From: Actinospineispora eucalypti
Lineage (GTDB): Bacteria; Actinomycetota; Actinomycetes; Mycobacteriales; Pseudonocardiaceae
Assembly (NCBI GenBank): GCA_014208095.1
Contig: JACHMT010000004.1
Coordinates: forward strand, 682,001-746,000
Direction: 5' to 3'
DNA length: 64,000 bases
In this document: one piece after another, positions 8,481 to 16,215 of the stretch
How positions within the stretch are numbered: the stretch's first letter is position 1
Layout: each line of letters starts with the position of its first letter
The notes under the pieces: model-generated
Databases searched by the model: none
Told to the model about the DNA's origin: nothing
What the model saw: only the letters and a program-made list of their open reading frames with translations
Translations under genes and position numbers: made by a program

Positions 8481-9149
8481 GTGAGCAGCCCGTCCACCAC
8501 ACCATCAGGCAGTGCTCCGGGAACCGCGCCCGCCGCCGTTCCCGCCGCGGCACCGGCCAACCAGGGTGCCGGGGGCCGCCTGCTCGACGAGGCGCGCGGG
8601 CTGCTGCTGCCGGTGGTCATGCCGGTGGTCCGGCGGCTCCCGGCGATCATCCTCAGCACCGCCGGCCTGGTCACCCTGGTCGGGGCGTTGGTGCTGGTCG
8701 GCGCGGCCAAGGACGACGCACTGATCGCGGCCAACTCCGCCGTGGCCACCGCCGAGGTGCTGCCCGGGTCGGACATGAGCCGCACGTTGATCAGGTTCAC
8801 CACCGACGACGGCCAGACGGTGATCCCCGAGCGGGGCGTGTTCTACCCGCGCGGGCTGGAGCCCGGCCAACTGGTCAAGGTGGAGTACGACAGCACGCAC
8901 CCCGACCGGGTCCGGGTGCTCGGCCGGGACGTGTCCATCGGCTACTGGCCGATCGGGCTGATGATCGCCATCTTCTGCGCGGTCACCCTGCCCATCGCGT
9001 TCCACCTGCGCGGACGCCAGCTGCGCCGGCTGGAAGAGGTGCGCGAGACGGCCGAGCGGATGGCCAAGGAGAAGGCCGAGCAGCTGGTCGAGGAAGAAGC
9101 GGCGCAGAAGCGCGACCAGATGCGCGCCGAGGCGGACCAGCAGAAGTAA
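8481..9149 (+). CDS. DUF3592-like membrane protein downstream of menD
   Basis: The 222-residue protein starts with an Ala/Pro-rich cytosolic tail. A first membrane helix is near 54-75, then a small soluble domain with the DUF3592-type pattern (DDGQTVIPERG, YPRGLEPGQLVKVEYDSTHPD), a second helix near 154-175 and a highly charged C-terminal coiled coil (about 176-222). The same position after menD in Mycobacterium tuberculosis is held by the conserved membrane protein Rv0556, so it is probably the counterpart. Its function is unknown. GTG at 8481 is preferred to an in-frame ATG at 8409 because the latter overlaps menD and a TAGAAT lies 7 bases before the GTG. It converges on the next gene with a 6-base gap. 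Confidence 0.75.
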   Translation: MSSPSTTPSGSAPGTAPAAVPAAAPANQGAGGRLLDEARGLLLPVVMPVVRRLPAIILSTAGLVTLVGALVLVGAAKDDALIAANSAVATAEVLPGSDMSRTLIRFTTDDGQTVIPERGVFYPRGLEPGQLVKVEYDSTHPDRVRVLGRDVSIGYWPIGLMIAIFCAVTLPIAFHLRGRQLRRLEEVRETAERMAKEKAEQLVEEEAAQKRDQMRAEADQQK

Positions 9150-9155
9150 CACCGG

Positions 9156-9977
9156 TCAGCCGGGCCGCCACCAGCCGAGTACCTCGGTGACGGCGGAGGG
9201 GACGGCCACCAGCAGGCCGTCGGTGGCGAACGGGTTCGGGCGGCCGTGCCGGTCCAGCACCACCGCGCCGGCCTCCAGAGCCAGGGCCAGCCCGGCGGCC
9301 ACGTCCCAGGCCCGGTACTCCTCCAGCACCGCCGCCGCCGCGTTGCCCAGCGCGACCTGGGTGATGGCCAGCGCCGCCGAACCGAGCACCCGCACCTCGC
9401 GGCGGGCGGCGCACGCGCTGGCCAGCGTGCCGGGGTCCACACAGACCGGGTAGCCCGACCCGGGGTCGGGCCGGCCGGGTTGCCGGGCCACCCGCACCGG
9501 CACGCCGTTCACCCGGGTGCCCCGGCCCCGGGCGGCCGCGTAGATCTCCGCGCGGGTCGGGTCGGAGATCACTCCGACCACGGGCCCGGTCGCGTCCAGC
9601 AGGGCCAGGCTGTACGCGTACCAGGGCAGCCCGGCCAGGTAGTTGAGCGCGCCGTCCACCGGCGCGACCAGCCAGCGGTAGCGGGAGGTGGCGCTCTCGT
9701 CGCCGGGGTAGTCGGTGCCGATCACGGGGCCGAGGACCGGGATGTCCGGGAACTCGGCGGCGAGCACGCGGCGGGTGTGTCGCTCCAGCGTGTGGTCGGT
9801 GTGGGTGACCCAGTCGAACAGGTGACGTTCCGTGCGGCTGCCCGTCCGGCCGGCACGGTCCGTGGTCGCGGCGAGCACCTCGGCGGCATCGTTGGCCAAC
9901 CGCCCGCCGACCTCCAACGCGCGGGACAGCAGCCCCGGGTCGACCGGATCGGCGGGTGGAGGGTGCAACACCGTCAT
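9156..9977 (-). CDS. Inositol monophosphatase-like protein with altered metal site
   Basis: The 273-residue protein has the inositol monophosphatase fold: WVTHTDHTLE (56-65), the WLVAPVDGALNY stretch (102-113) and AWDVAAG (223-229). In active family members the second motif reads DP(L/I)DGT, and a GE(E/D) motif precedes it. Here the first aspartate is A105, the threonine is A110, and the GEE position reads LGPVIG with no acidic residue. D108 and D225 remain. Two of the metal ligands are therefore missing, which suggests a non-catalytic or repurposed protein. It lies inside the menaquinone/mannosyltransferase block, where an inositol-phosphate link would make sense. An alternative start is GTG at 9971. 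Confidence 0.75.
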   Translation of the reverse strand: MTVLHPPPADPVDPGLLSRALEVGGRLANDAAEVLAATTDRAGRTGSRTERHLFDWVTHTDHTLERHTRRVLAAEFPDIPVLGPVIGTDYPGDESATSRYRWLVAPVDGALNYLAGLPWYAYSLALLDATGPVVGVISDPTRAEIYAAARGRGTRVNGVPVRVARQPGRPDPGSGYPVCVDPGTLASACAARREVRVLGSAALAITQVALGNAAAAVLEEYRAWDVAAGLALALEAGAVVLDRHGRPNPFATDGLLVAVPSAVTEVLGWWRPG

Positions 9978-10059
9978 ACCGCCCTAGCGTGTCCCTGCCC
10001 GGTGACCCGGGCGCGTCCGGCGGGTGACGCGTCGCCCGCGCGCGAAAGAATTCACGCTC

Positions 10060-10213
10060 GGTGAGTCGGCAACCCAGACCCGGCGAGTCGGGCTTTCGTG
10101 CACGGTGAGTCGGCGATCCAGGCCCGGCGAGTCGGGGATCCGGGTACGGCGAGTCGGGGATCCGGGTACGGCGAGTTGGGGATCCGGGTACGGCGAGTCG
10201 GGATGTTGTCGCG
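10060..10213 (+). repeat. Seven tandem 22-bp repeats, family B
   Basis: Units begin at 10060, 10082, 10104, 10126, 10148, 10170 and 10192. Each opens GGYGAGTYGG; units 4-6 continue GGATCCGGGTAC and are nearly identical, while units 1-3 and 7 have diverged. The block fills most of the gap between the divergent phosphatase-like and mannosyltransferase genes, a promoter region rather than a gene end. Confidence 0.9.
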
Positions 10214-10278
10214 GTGTTCGGCCGCTGGCCACGCCCCTGTCGGCTCGCCGGCCGATCACCAGGGCATGGTTCGTAAAC

Positions 10279-11415
10279 GTGCGAGTGGCGATTGTGACGG
10301 AGTGTTTCCTGCCCACGGTCAACGGCGTGACCAACTCGGTGCTCCGGGTGGTCGAGCACCTGCGCCGGGCCGGGCACCGGGCGCTGATCATCGCGCCGGG
10401 TACCGAGCGCGAGGAGTACCTGGGCACCCCGGTGGTGCGGGTGCCGGCGATGGAGCTTCCCGTGGTGAACTCGATGCCGGTGGGCCTGCCCACCCGCCGG
10501 GTGCTCACCGCGCTGCGCGAGTTCGCCCCGGACGTGGTGCACCTCGCCTCGCCGTTCGTGGTCGGGGCCAGGGGACTGGCCGCCGCGCGCCGGCTGCACA
10601 TCCCCACCGTGGCCGTCTACCAGACCGACATCGCCGGCTTCGCCACCTCCTACGGCCTGGCGCTCACCGCGCGCGCGGCGTGGCGCTGGACCTGCCGGCT
10701 GCACTCCCTCGCCGACCGCACCCTGGCCCCGTCGACCTGGGCGGCCGAGGCGCTGCGCTCGCGGGGCGTGCCCAGGGTCCACGCGTGGGCCCGGGGCGTG
10801 GACATCTCCCGTTTCCGCCCGTCCCGGCGCAACCCGCGCTGGCGCAAGCGCGCCGCCAACGGCGACATGCTGGTCGGCTACGTCGGCCGGCTGGCCCCGG
10901 AGAAGCAGGTCGAACGGCTGGCCGCGCTGCGCGACGTGCCCGGGGTGAAGCTGGTCGTGGTGGGCGACGGCCCGAGCGCGCCCAAGCTGCGCGAGATGCT
11001 CCCGGACGCCGAGTTCCTGGGTTTCCGGGACGGCACCGAGCTGGCCGAGATCTACGCCTCGCTGGACGTGTTCGTGCACACCGGCCCGTCCGAGACGTTC
11101 TGCCAGGCCGTGCAGGAAGCGCTGGCCAGCGGCGTGCCGGTGATCGCGCCGGACGCCGGCGGACCGCGTGACCTGGTGATCCCCGGGCGCACCGGTTACC
11201 TGGTACCCACCGGCTCACACCCGCACGACCCCGAAGCGGCGCGCGCGCTGCGCGAGGCGGTACGCGCACTGGCCGACCCCGAGACGCGGAGGAAGGCCGG
11301 GCTGGCCGCCCGCCGCTCGGTGCTGCGCCGGGACTGGACGACCGTGTGCGACGAGCTGATGTGCCACTATGCCGACGTGGTGGACGCGCAACCCGGGCAT
11401 CGCCAAGCGGCCTGA
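10279..11415 (+). CDS. GT4 glycosyltransferase, MgtA/PimB-like mannosyltransferase
   Basis: The 378-residue protein has the two-domain GT-B fold of family GT4. The N-terminus AIVTECFLPTVNGV is the usual acceptor-domain start with a Gly-rich loop. YVGRLAPEKQVE marks the second domain, and GPSETFCQAVQEALASG near 269 carries the E-x7-E nucleotide-sugar motif. Length and position (menD, membrane protein, this gene, menG) match Rv0557 of M. tuberculosis, a GDP-mannose-dependent enzyme that mannosylates a glycolipid anchor for lipomannan. The same role is inferred here. GTG at 10279 is chosen because it begins the conserved VRVAIVTECF; frames extending upstream translate only the repeat block. Confidence 0.82.
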   Translation: MRVAIVTECFLPTVNGVTNSVLRVVEHLRRAGHRALIIAPGTEREEYLGTPVVRVPAMELPVVNSMPVGLPTRRVLTALREFAPDVVHLASPFVVGARGLAAARRLHIPTVAVYQTDIAGFATSYGLALTARAAWRWTCRLHSLADRTLAPSTWAAEALRSRGVPRVHAWARGVDISRFRPSRRNPRWRKRAANGDMLVGYVGRLAPEKQVERLAALRDVPGVKLVVVGDGPSAPKLREMLPDAEFLGFRDGTELAEIYASLDVFVHTGPSETFCQAVQEALASGVPVIAPDAGGPRDLVIPGRTGYLVPTGSHPHDPEAARALREAVRALADPETRRKAGLAARRSVLRRDWTTVCDELMCHYADVVDAQPGHRQAA

Positions 11416-11426
11416 CGCGTCAAGGC

Positions 11427-12533
11427 ATGCACATCGTCCAACTGGCCAACTTCTACGGGCCGCGCTCCGGTGGGCTGCGCACCGCGCTGCACCACCTGGG
11501 CGCCGGCTACGTGGACCGGGGTCACCGGGTGACGCTGGTGGTACCGGGTGGACGGCACACCGACGAGCGGCTGGCCACCGGGATCCGCCGCGTCACCCTT
11601 CCCGCGCCGAAGCTGCCCGGCACCGGGGGTTACCGCGCGGTCGACCCCTGGCGGGTGTGCCGGCTGCTGGAGGCGCTGCGGCCGGACGCGATCGAGGTGT
11701 CCGACCGGCTCACCCTGCGCGGACTGGGTGCCTGGGCGGCCAGGCGGGACATCCCCAGCGTGGTCATCTCGCACGAGCGGCTGGACCGGCTGCTCGAGCA
11801 GTTCCTGCTGCCCGGGCCGGCGGCGCGACGCTGGGCGGACTGGGCCAACCGGCGGATGGCGGCCAGCTACGACACCGTGGTGTGCACCACCGGGTTCGCC
11901 CGCGCGGAGTTCGACCGGATCGGCGCGGACAACGTGTTCCGCGTGCCGCTGGGCGTGGACCTGGCCGCGTTCACCCCGTCGCGCCGGGACGTGGCGCTAC
12001 GCGGCCAGCTGGTCGGCGGGGCCGAGCACCTGCTGGTGCACTGCGGGCGGCTGTCCGTGGAGAAGCACGTGGAGCGCAGCGTGGACACGGTCGCCGCGTT
12101 GCACGAGGCCGGCCAGCGGATCCGCCTGGTGGTGGCCGGCGACGGGCCGCGCCGGGCGGCCCTGGAACGGCGCGCGCGGTCGCTGCCGGTGACCTTCCTG
12201 GGCTTCGTGGCCGAACGGTCCGCCGTGGCCACGCTGCTCGCCACCGCCGACGTGGCGCTGGCCCCCGGCCCGCACGAGACCTTCGGGCTGGCCGCCTTGG
12301 AGGCGTTGGCCAGCGGCACGCCGGTGGTGGTGTCGCGCTCGTCCGCGCTGGTGGAGATCGTCCGCCCGGGTTGTGGCGCCGCCGTGGCGGACGACCCGAC
12401 CGCCTTCGCCGGCGCGGTGCGCGAGCTGCTCGCCGACGAGGAGGCCCTGCGCCGGGCCCGGGCGCGAGCCCGCGCCGAGGAGTTCACCTGGCCGTCGGCC
12501 GTGCGCGGCATGCTCACCGCGCTCGCCCGGTAG
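11427..12533 (+). CDS. GT4 glycosyltransferase, probable mannosyltransferase
   Basis: A second GT-B glycosyltransferase of 368 residues follows 11 bases after the first, so the two probably share a transcript. It begins MHIVQLANFYGPRSGGLRTA, has VHCGRLSVEKHVER in the donor domain, and the GT4 E-x7-E motif in HETFGLAALEALASG near 281. It differs clearly from its neighbour and is not a recent duplicate. Likely work is glycosylation of a phosphatidylinositol or glycolipid anchor on the inner face of the membrane; acceptor and linkage are not readable. It converges on vapC with an 8-base gap. Confidence 0.78.
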   Translation: MHIVQLANFYGPRSGGLRTALHHLGAGYVDRGHRVTLVVPGGRHTDERLATGIRRVTLPAPKLPGTGGYRAVDPWRVCRLLEALRPDAIEVSDRLTLRGLGAWAARRDIPSVVISHERLDRLLEQFLLPGPAARRWADWANRRMAASYDTVVCTTGFARAEFDRIGADNVFRVPLGVDLAAFTPSRRDVALRGQLVGGAEHLLVHCGRLSVEKHVERSVDTVAALHEAGQRIRLVVAGDGPRRAALERRARSLPVTFLGFVAERSAVATLLATADVALAPGPHETFGLAALEALASGTPVVVSRSSALVEIVRPGCGAAVADDPTAFAGAVRELLADEEALRRARARARAEEFTWPSAVRGMLTALAR

Positions 12534-12541
12534 CGGAGCGC

Positions 12542-12967
12542 TCAGTGTTTGAGCAGGGCACGCACCAAGTCCTCGTCGAGCGGGTCGATTCGGCGTAGTC
12601 GGTCACACTCGTCAAAGGCCCGGTCCGTAGTGATGATCGCTTCACAGCCGACCTCGGTCGCTACCGCCACATGCAGACGGTCCGCCGGGCCCAGACCGGA
12701 TGGTTCCATCGCCATTGCCGCCCGAAGATGATCGCGCCGGAGGTCGATCACCAGCGGAAACAGCTCTGCCGCCCGCATCGCGGTGCCAGCAGGCAGCGGT
12801 GGGCGCCCGCGATGCTCCAGGTGCCAGGTCTCCTCCAGTACGAGGACCGACGTCGCCGCCGGCAGCCGGCCCTGTGCCACCCAGGTCATGATCTGTTCGC
12901 AGGCGGGCTGCTGTGGCGCCTGGTACCGCGAGTAGGCGATAACGGCGGTGTCGATGAACGACAGCAT
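12542..12967 (-). CDS. vapC: PIN-domain toxin, VapC type
   Basis: This 141-residue PIN nuclease has the acidic residues expected to bind magnesium: D6 in SFIDTAVIAY, E45/E46 in LEETWHLEH, D96 in GPADRLHVA and D115 in ITTDRAFDE. VapC toxins cut RNA, often tRNA or rRNA, and are held inactive by their antitoxin. ATG at 12967 lies 5 bases after the antitoxin stop, the normal order and spacing. A longer upstream frame only shadows the antitoxin. The pair is inserted between the glycosyltransferases and menG. Confidence 0.85.
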   Translation of the reverse strand: MLSFIDTAVIAYSRYQAPQQPACEQIMTWVAQGRLPAATSVLVLEETWHLEHRGRPPLPAGTAMRAAELFPLVIDLRRDHLRAAMAMEPSGLGPADRLHVAVATEVGCEAIITTDRAFDECDRLRRIDPLDEDLVRALLKH

Positions 12968-12972
12968 CCGCT

Positions 12973-13239
12973 TCAGCCCGACGGAGGCGGGAGAAACTTG
13001 TCGGTCCGCTCGTCGAGTATCGCCTCGAGTTCCTCCGGGGTCGGTGCGGGGCTCACCTTCGGCAATGCTTTGAACTCCTCGAGCGCGGCGAGGCGCTCTG
13101 GCGCGCGTGGATAGGGGATGGCTTGGTCTATCGCGTCGCGCACTAGCTCGGTGACCGGAACGCCTTTGGCGCGAGCGGCATCGCGCAACCGTGCCGCCTG
13201 CTCCGGGCGGAGCAGGATCTGCAGCCGCTCCATCGTCAT
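12973..13239 (-). CDS. vapB: Ribbon-helix-helix antitoxin, VapB type
   Basis: The 88-residue protein has an N-terminal ribbon-helix-helix (ERLQILLRPEQAARLRDAA, then a turn and VTELVRDAIDQAI) that should dimerise and bind DNA. Its acidic, Pro-rich tail (about 55-88) would wrap the toxin. It directly precedes vapC and probably represses the shared promoter. ATG at 13239 is preferred because a TAGCCT hexamer sits 6 bases upstream. GTG 13245 and ATG 13233 are alternatives. Confidence 0.8.
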   Translation of the reverse strand: MTMERLQILLRPEQAARLRDAARAKGVPVTELVRDAIDQAIPYPRAPERLAALEEFKALPKVSPAPTPEELEAILDERTDKFLPPPSG

Positions 13240-13245
13240 ACACAC

Positions 13246-13251
13246 AGGCTA
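13246..13251 (-). promoter_or_regulatory. Probable -10 element of vapBC
   Basis: TAGCCT on the reverse strand is followed by GTGTGT and the ATG at 13239, a leaderless arrangement. It faces the menG -10 element 29 bases away. Confidence 0.5.
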
Positions 13252-13280
13252 CACACTGTCCGTGCCGAAACACGACCGCG

Positions 13281-13286
13281 TAGCCT
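13281..13286 (+). promoter_or_regulatory. Probable -10 element of menG
   Basis: TAGCCT is followed by 7 bases and the GTG at 13294. No ribosome site is present, so leaderless translation is likely. Confidence 0.55.
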
Positions 13287-13293
13287 TCCGGAC

Positions 13294-13986
13294 GTGTCGC
13301 GAGCCAGCCTGGACAAGGACCCGCGCGACGTCGCGCGCATGTTCGACGCGGTCGCCCGCCGCTACGACCTGACCAACACGCTGCTCTCCGGCGGCCAGGA
13401 CAAGCTGTGGCGGATGGCCACCCGGCGGGCGCTGGCGCCCCGCGCCGGGGAAAAAATCCTCGACCTGGCCGCCGGGACCGGCGTGTCCACCGTGGAGCTG
13501 GCCCGGGACGGCGCCTGGTGCCTGGCCGCCGACTTCTCCCTGGGCATGCTCCGGTCCGGCCGCCACGCCGGCCGGGACGTGCCGATGGCCGCCGCCGACG
13601 CGCTGCACCTGCCGTTCGCCGACGCCAGCTTCGACGCGGTGACCATCTCGTTCGGCCTGCGCAACCTGGTCGACCCGGTGGCCGGGCTGGCCGAGATGGC
13701 CCGGGTCACCCGGCCCGGCGGGCGGCTGGTGGTGTGCGAGTTCTCCACGCCGACGTTCGCCCCGTTCGCGGCGGTCTACCACAACTATCTGATGCGCGCG
13801 CTGCCGGCGATCGCCACCCGGGTGAGCAGCAACCCGGAGGCGTACGTGTACCTGGCCGAGTCCATCCGCGCCTGGCCGGACCAGCCGGGGCTGGCCGCCA
13901 AGATCGCCGAGGCTGGCTGGGGCGAAGTGGCGTGGCGGAACCTGACCGGCGGCGTCGTCGCGCTGCACCGCGCGGTCAAGCCGTGA
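13294..13986 (+). CDS. menG: MenG, demethylmenaquinone methyltransferase
   Basis: The 230-residue class I methyltransferase carries the UbiE/MenG signatures FDAVARRYDLTN (18-29), SAM motif I KILDLAAGTGVS (54-65), ISFGLRNLVD and YLAESIRAWPDQP. It adds the C2 methyl group to demethylmenaquinone, the last step of head-group synthesis. The GTG start is supported by the TAGCCT hexamer 7 bases upstream. The stop overlaps the next start (GTGA), so the hydrolase downstream is co-translated. Synteny with menD and the mannosyltransferase matches mycobacteria. Confidence 0.92.
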   Translation: MSRASLDKDPRDVARMFDAVARRYDLTNTLLSGGQDKLWRMATRRALAPRAGEKILDLAAGTGVSTVELARDGAWCLAADFSLGMLRSGRHAGRDVPMAAADALHLPFADASFDAVTISFGLRNLVDPVAGLAEMARVTRPGGRLVVCEFSTPTFAPFAAVYHNYLMRALPAIATRVSSNPEAYVYLAESIRAWPDQPGLAAKIAEAGWGEVAWRNLTGGVVALHRAVKP

Positions 13987-14705
13987 CCACGAGCTACCTG
14001 CTCATCCCCGGCGCGGGCGGCGAGGCCTGGTACTGGCACCGGGTCGCCCCGCTGCTGGCCGAGCGCGGACATCGAGCCATCCCGGTGGACCTGCCGGCCG
14101 ACGACCCGGGCGCCGGCCTGGCCGAGTACACCGAAACCGCCCTGGCCGCCCTCGAATCGAGCGGGCATGAAGAGGGCGACGAGCTGATCGTGGTCGCGCA
14201 GTCCATGGGCGGGTTCACCGGCCCGCTGGTGGCCACCCGGACCAGGGTGGACCTGCTGGTCATGCTGGCCGCGATGGTGCCCGCGCCCGGGGAGACCGGC
14301 GGAGCCTGGTGGGCCGACACCGGCCAGCCGGAAGCCGCCGCGGCCGCCGCCGAGGAGGGCGGCTACCGGTACCCCGGCGGCGAGAACGGCGAGTTCGACC
14401 TGGACGTGTTCTTCCACGACGTGCCGGACGAGGTCCGCGCGCGGGCCGTCGAGCGGGGCGAGCGGGACCAGTCGGACGCGCCGTTCGGCACGCCCTGGCC
14501 GCTGGAGAAGTGGCCGGAGGTGCCCACCCGGTTCCTGCTCTGCCGGCACGACCGGCTGTTCCCGGCCGAGTTCCAGCGGCGGGTGGTCCGCGAGCGGCTG
14601 GGGATCACTCCGGACGAGATGGACGGCGGCCACCTGCCGGCCCTGGCGCACCCCGATGACCTGGTAGAACGCCTGGAAACCTACCGCGAGACGCTGGCCG
14701 TCTGA
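13983..14705 (+). CDS. Alpha/beta hydrolase coupled to menG
   Basis: The 240-residue hydrolase has nucleophile S74 in AQSMGG, D190 in LCRHDRLFP and H217 in DGGHLPALAHP, a complete catalytic triad. There is no signal peptide. The GTG start overlaps the menG stop by 4 bases. It resembles small esterases often annotated as salicylate- or MenH-like hydrolases, and position next to menG makes a role in menaquinone synthesis tempting. MenH needs a specific serine-arginine set that I cannot confirm by eye. I keep it as a hydrolase of unknown substrate. Confidence 0.78.
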   Translation: MTTSYLLIPGAGGEAWYWHRVAPLLAERGHRAIPVDLPADDPGAGLAEYTETALAALESSGHEEGDELIVVAQSMGGFTGPLVATRTRVDLLVMLAAMVPAPGETGGAWWADTGQPEAAAAAAEEGGYRYPGGENGEFDLDVFFHDVPDEVRARAVERGERDQSDAPFGTPWPLEKWPEVPTRFLLCRHDRLFPAEFQRRVVRERLGITPDEMDGGHLPALAHPDDLVERLETYRETLAV

Positions 14706-14712
14706 CACCCGT

Positions 14713-14718
14713 TAGGGT
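14713..14718 (+). promoter_or_regulatory. Probable -10 element of the lipoprotein gene
   Basis: TAGGGT is followed by 8 bases and the GTG at 14727. Spacing is one base longer than at the other sites. Confidence 0.4.
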
Positions 14719-14726
14719 CACCATCC

Positions 14727-15731
14727 GTGGACAGGCGCGCGGTGTTGGTCACGCTGTTGGTCGGGCTGGTGCTCACCGTGACGGGGTGCACGATCGTGCC
14801 CGAGCCGTCCGAGATGCCGGCCGAGCCGCTGCCCGCGCCGCCGGCCTCCCCGCCCACCCGCCTGGCCGACCTGCCGGCCAACGCCCCCGACCTGGTCAAG
14901 CTGCCCAACGGGTTCGCCCCGGAGGGCCTGGCCATCGGTCCCGGGCCGACCGGCTACCTCGGCGACCGGGCGAACGGCGCGATCTACCGGGTCGACCTGG
15001 CCACCGGCCGGGGCATGGTGCTCAGCCCGCCGACCGGGCGGGGTGTGCAGGGCCTGAAGCTGAACCGGGACCGGCTCTACGCCGCCGGCGCCGACACCGG
15101 GGACGCCCGGGTGTACGACCTCGGTACCGGCCGGCTCCTGGTGAGCCTCCCGCTGGTCAAGCAGCCGAACAAGGACACGATGGTCAACGACGTGCTGCTG
15201 ACCGAGGACGCCTGGTGGCTGACCGAGTCGCACGGCAACGTGCTGTACCGGGTCGGGCTGCCTCCGGATGGCGCCCTGCCCACCCAGCGGGACGTCCGCG
15301 CCGTGCCGCTGACCGGCGACTTCCACCCCCGCCCCGGGACCAACGCGAACGGCATCGCCCCCACCCCGGACGGCAAGGGGCTGTTGGTCATGCAGTCGAA
15401 CACCGGCCGGTTGCTGCGGGTGGACCCGGACACCGGCCGGGCCACCGGCGTGGACCTCGGCGGCGCGACCCTGCCGGACGGCGACGGCCTGCTGCTGGAA
15501 GGGCAGACCCTCTACGTCGCACTGAACGACGGCAACGCGGTGGCCGCCATCCAACTGGACGCCACCGCCGGCAAGGGCCGCCTGACCAGGCGAATCACCG
15601 ACCCCCGCTTCGACAAGCCGACCACTCTGGCCGCCGTCGGCGACCGCATCTACCTCCCCCAGGCCCGCTTCGACGCCCCTACCACCCCGGCCACCGCGTA
15701 CACCGTCATCGCCGTCCGCCCGGCCAAATAG
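14727..15731 (+). CDS. Lipoprotein with beta-propeller-like repeats
   Basis: The 334-residue protein has a short basic N-terminus, a hydrophobic stretch and the lipobox LTVTGC with C21, so it should be lipid-anchored on the outer face of the membrane. A Pro/Ala-rich linker to about residue 50 leads into repeated strands with DRANGAIYRVDLATG, NRDRLYAAGADTGD and LLRVDPDTGRATG, typical of SMP-30/YVTN-like beta-propellers. Such proteins bind or hydrolyse small ligands, or act as scaffolds. No catalytic set is clear. It follows the hydrolase by 21 bases. Confidence 0.72.
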   Translation: MDRRAVLVTLLVGLVLTVTGCTIVPEPSEMPAEPLPAPPASPPTRLADLPANAPDLVKLPNGFAPEGLAIGPGPTGYLGDRANGAIYRVDLATGRGMVLSPPTGRGVQGLKLNRDRLYAAGADTGDARVYDLGTGRLLVSLPLVKQPNKDTMVNDVLLTEDAWWLTESHGNVLYRVGLPPDGALPTQRDVRAVPLTGDFHPRPGTNANGIAPTPDGKGLLVMQSNTGRLLRVDPDTGRATGVDLGGATLPDGDGLLLEGQTLYVALNDGNAVAAIQLDATAGKGRLTRRITDPRFDKPTTLAAVGDRIYLPQARFDAPTTPATAYTVIAVRPAK

Positions 15732-15776
15732 CCCGTCGTCGCGGCTCCCACCGCCGGGGGCTGGGTGCCGCGTCGT

Positions 15777-15865
15777 GGGTTCGGCGTCGGGCCGGGTCAA
15801 AGGCGGTTTGGACGGCGCGGTGTGGGTGGTCTGCCGCGGCTCCGGTTCGGCCTGTTGCGTTCCGG
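15777..15865 (+). repeat. Copy of dispersed core repeat (family C)
   Basis: The segment holds the landmark TTTGGACGGCGCGG at 15807-15820, then a GGTGGTCTG and a GTTGCGTT motif in order. The same order of landmarks is seen at 46377-46435, inverted at 46640-46718, inverted near 28340-28400 and, more diverged, at 58844-58915. No frame with coding character crosses it. Confidence 0.6.
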
Positions 15866-15889
15866 TCGAGCGGCGGTGCCGGCGGTTTC

Positions 15890-15956
15890 CATGGTCATCA
15901 GGACACCAGGGCCGCCCGGAGCGACCCGAAGCAGCCGCCATGTCCTGATGACCATG
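15890..15956. repeat. Inverted repeat with 16-bp perfect arms
   Basis: CATGGTCATCAGGACA at 15890-15905 is exactly complementary to 15941-15956, with a 35-base loop. Flanking bases extend the pairing imperfectly (TTTC before, AAAT after). It lies in the 484-bp gap between the lipoprotein and menJ and could form a hairpin or be part of a palindromic repetitive element. Confidence 0.85.
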
Positions 15957-15974
15957 AAATCGGGGGGTGTGAAG

Positions 15975-16043
15975 GGGTGATCGCGGTTGCTGGTGGTTTA
16001 GCCTCGAAAATCGACGCTGAACCGCCAGAACCGGCGATCACCC
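15975..16043. repeat. Long imperfect hairpin, 28-bp arms
   Basis: Positions 15975-16002 and 16016-16043 pair at 23 of 28 positions, beginning GGGTGATCGC and ending GCGATCACCC, with a 13-base loop containing the palindromic TCGAAAATCGA. It follows the preceding inverted repeat by 18 bases. No poly-T tail follows, so it looks more like a repetitive palindrome than a simple terminator. Confidence 0.8.
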
Positions 16044-16112
16044 TCGGCGGCACCCAACCGCGGCGGCGCAGACCCGCGACACCCGCCCCGGAAACCGATT
16101 CCGCCGAGCCTG

Positions 16113-16143
16113 TTGGGCGAACCCGGGGGGTGCGGCTTACACT
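16113..16143 (+). promoter_or_regulatory. Candidate menJ promoter
   Basis: TTGGGC at 16113-16118 and TACACT at 16138-16143 are 19 bases apart and 73 bases before the menJ ATG. A ribosome site (GGAGAG) follows, so this gene has a normal leader. Confidence 0.4.
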
Positions 16144-16215
16144 CGCGAGCGGACTTCGTGAATCCGTTCACAAGCAACTGAGTACGCGTACCACCACACG
16201 CACCGGAGAGCCCGC

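Noticed and set aside
10060..10213. CRISPR array
   Set aside because: The units are contiguous with a constant 22-bp period and no unique spacers, and no cas genes are nearby.
10024..10278. N-terminal extension of the mannosyltransferase
   Set aside because: It translates the 22-bp repeats (RRVGDPG-like periodic peptide) and the family begins at VRVAIVTECF.
12968..13273. Extended vapC start at 13273
   Set aside because: The extra region is the antitoxin gene in another frame. PIN domains begin right before SFIDT.
13983..14705. MenH (SHCHC synthase) identity of the hydrolase after menG
   Set aside because: The triad is present but the MenH-specific residues could not be confirmed by eye, and related esterases are common. 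Kept as a hydrolase of unknown substrate.
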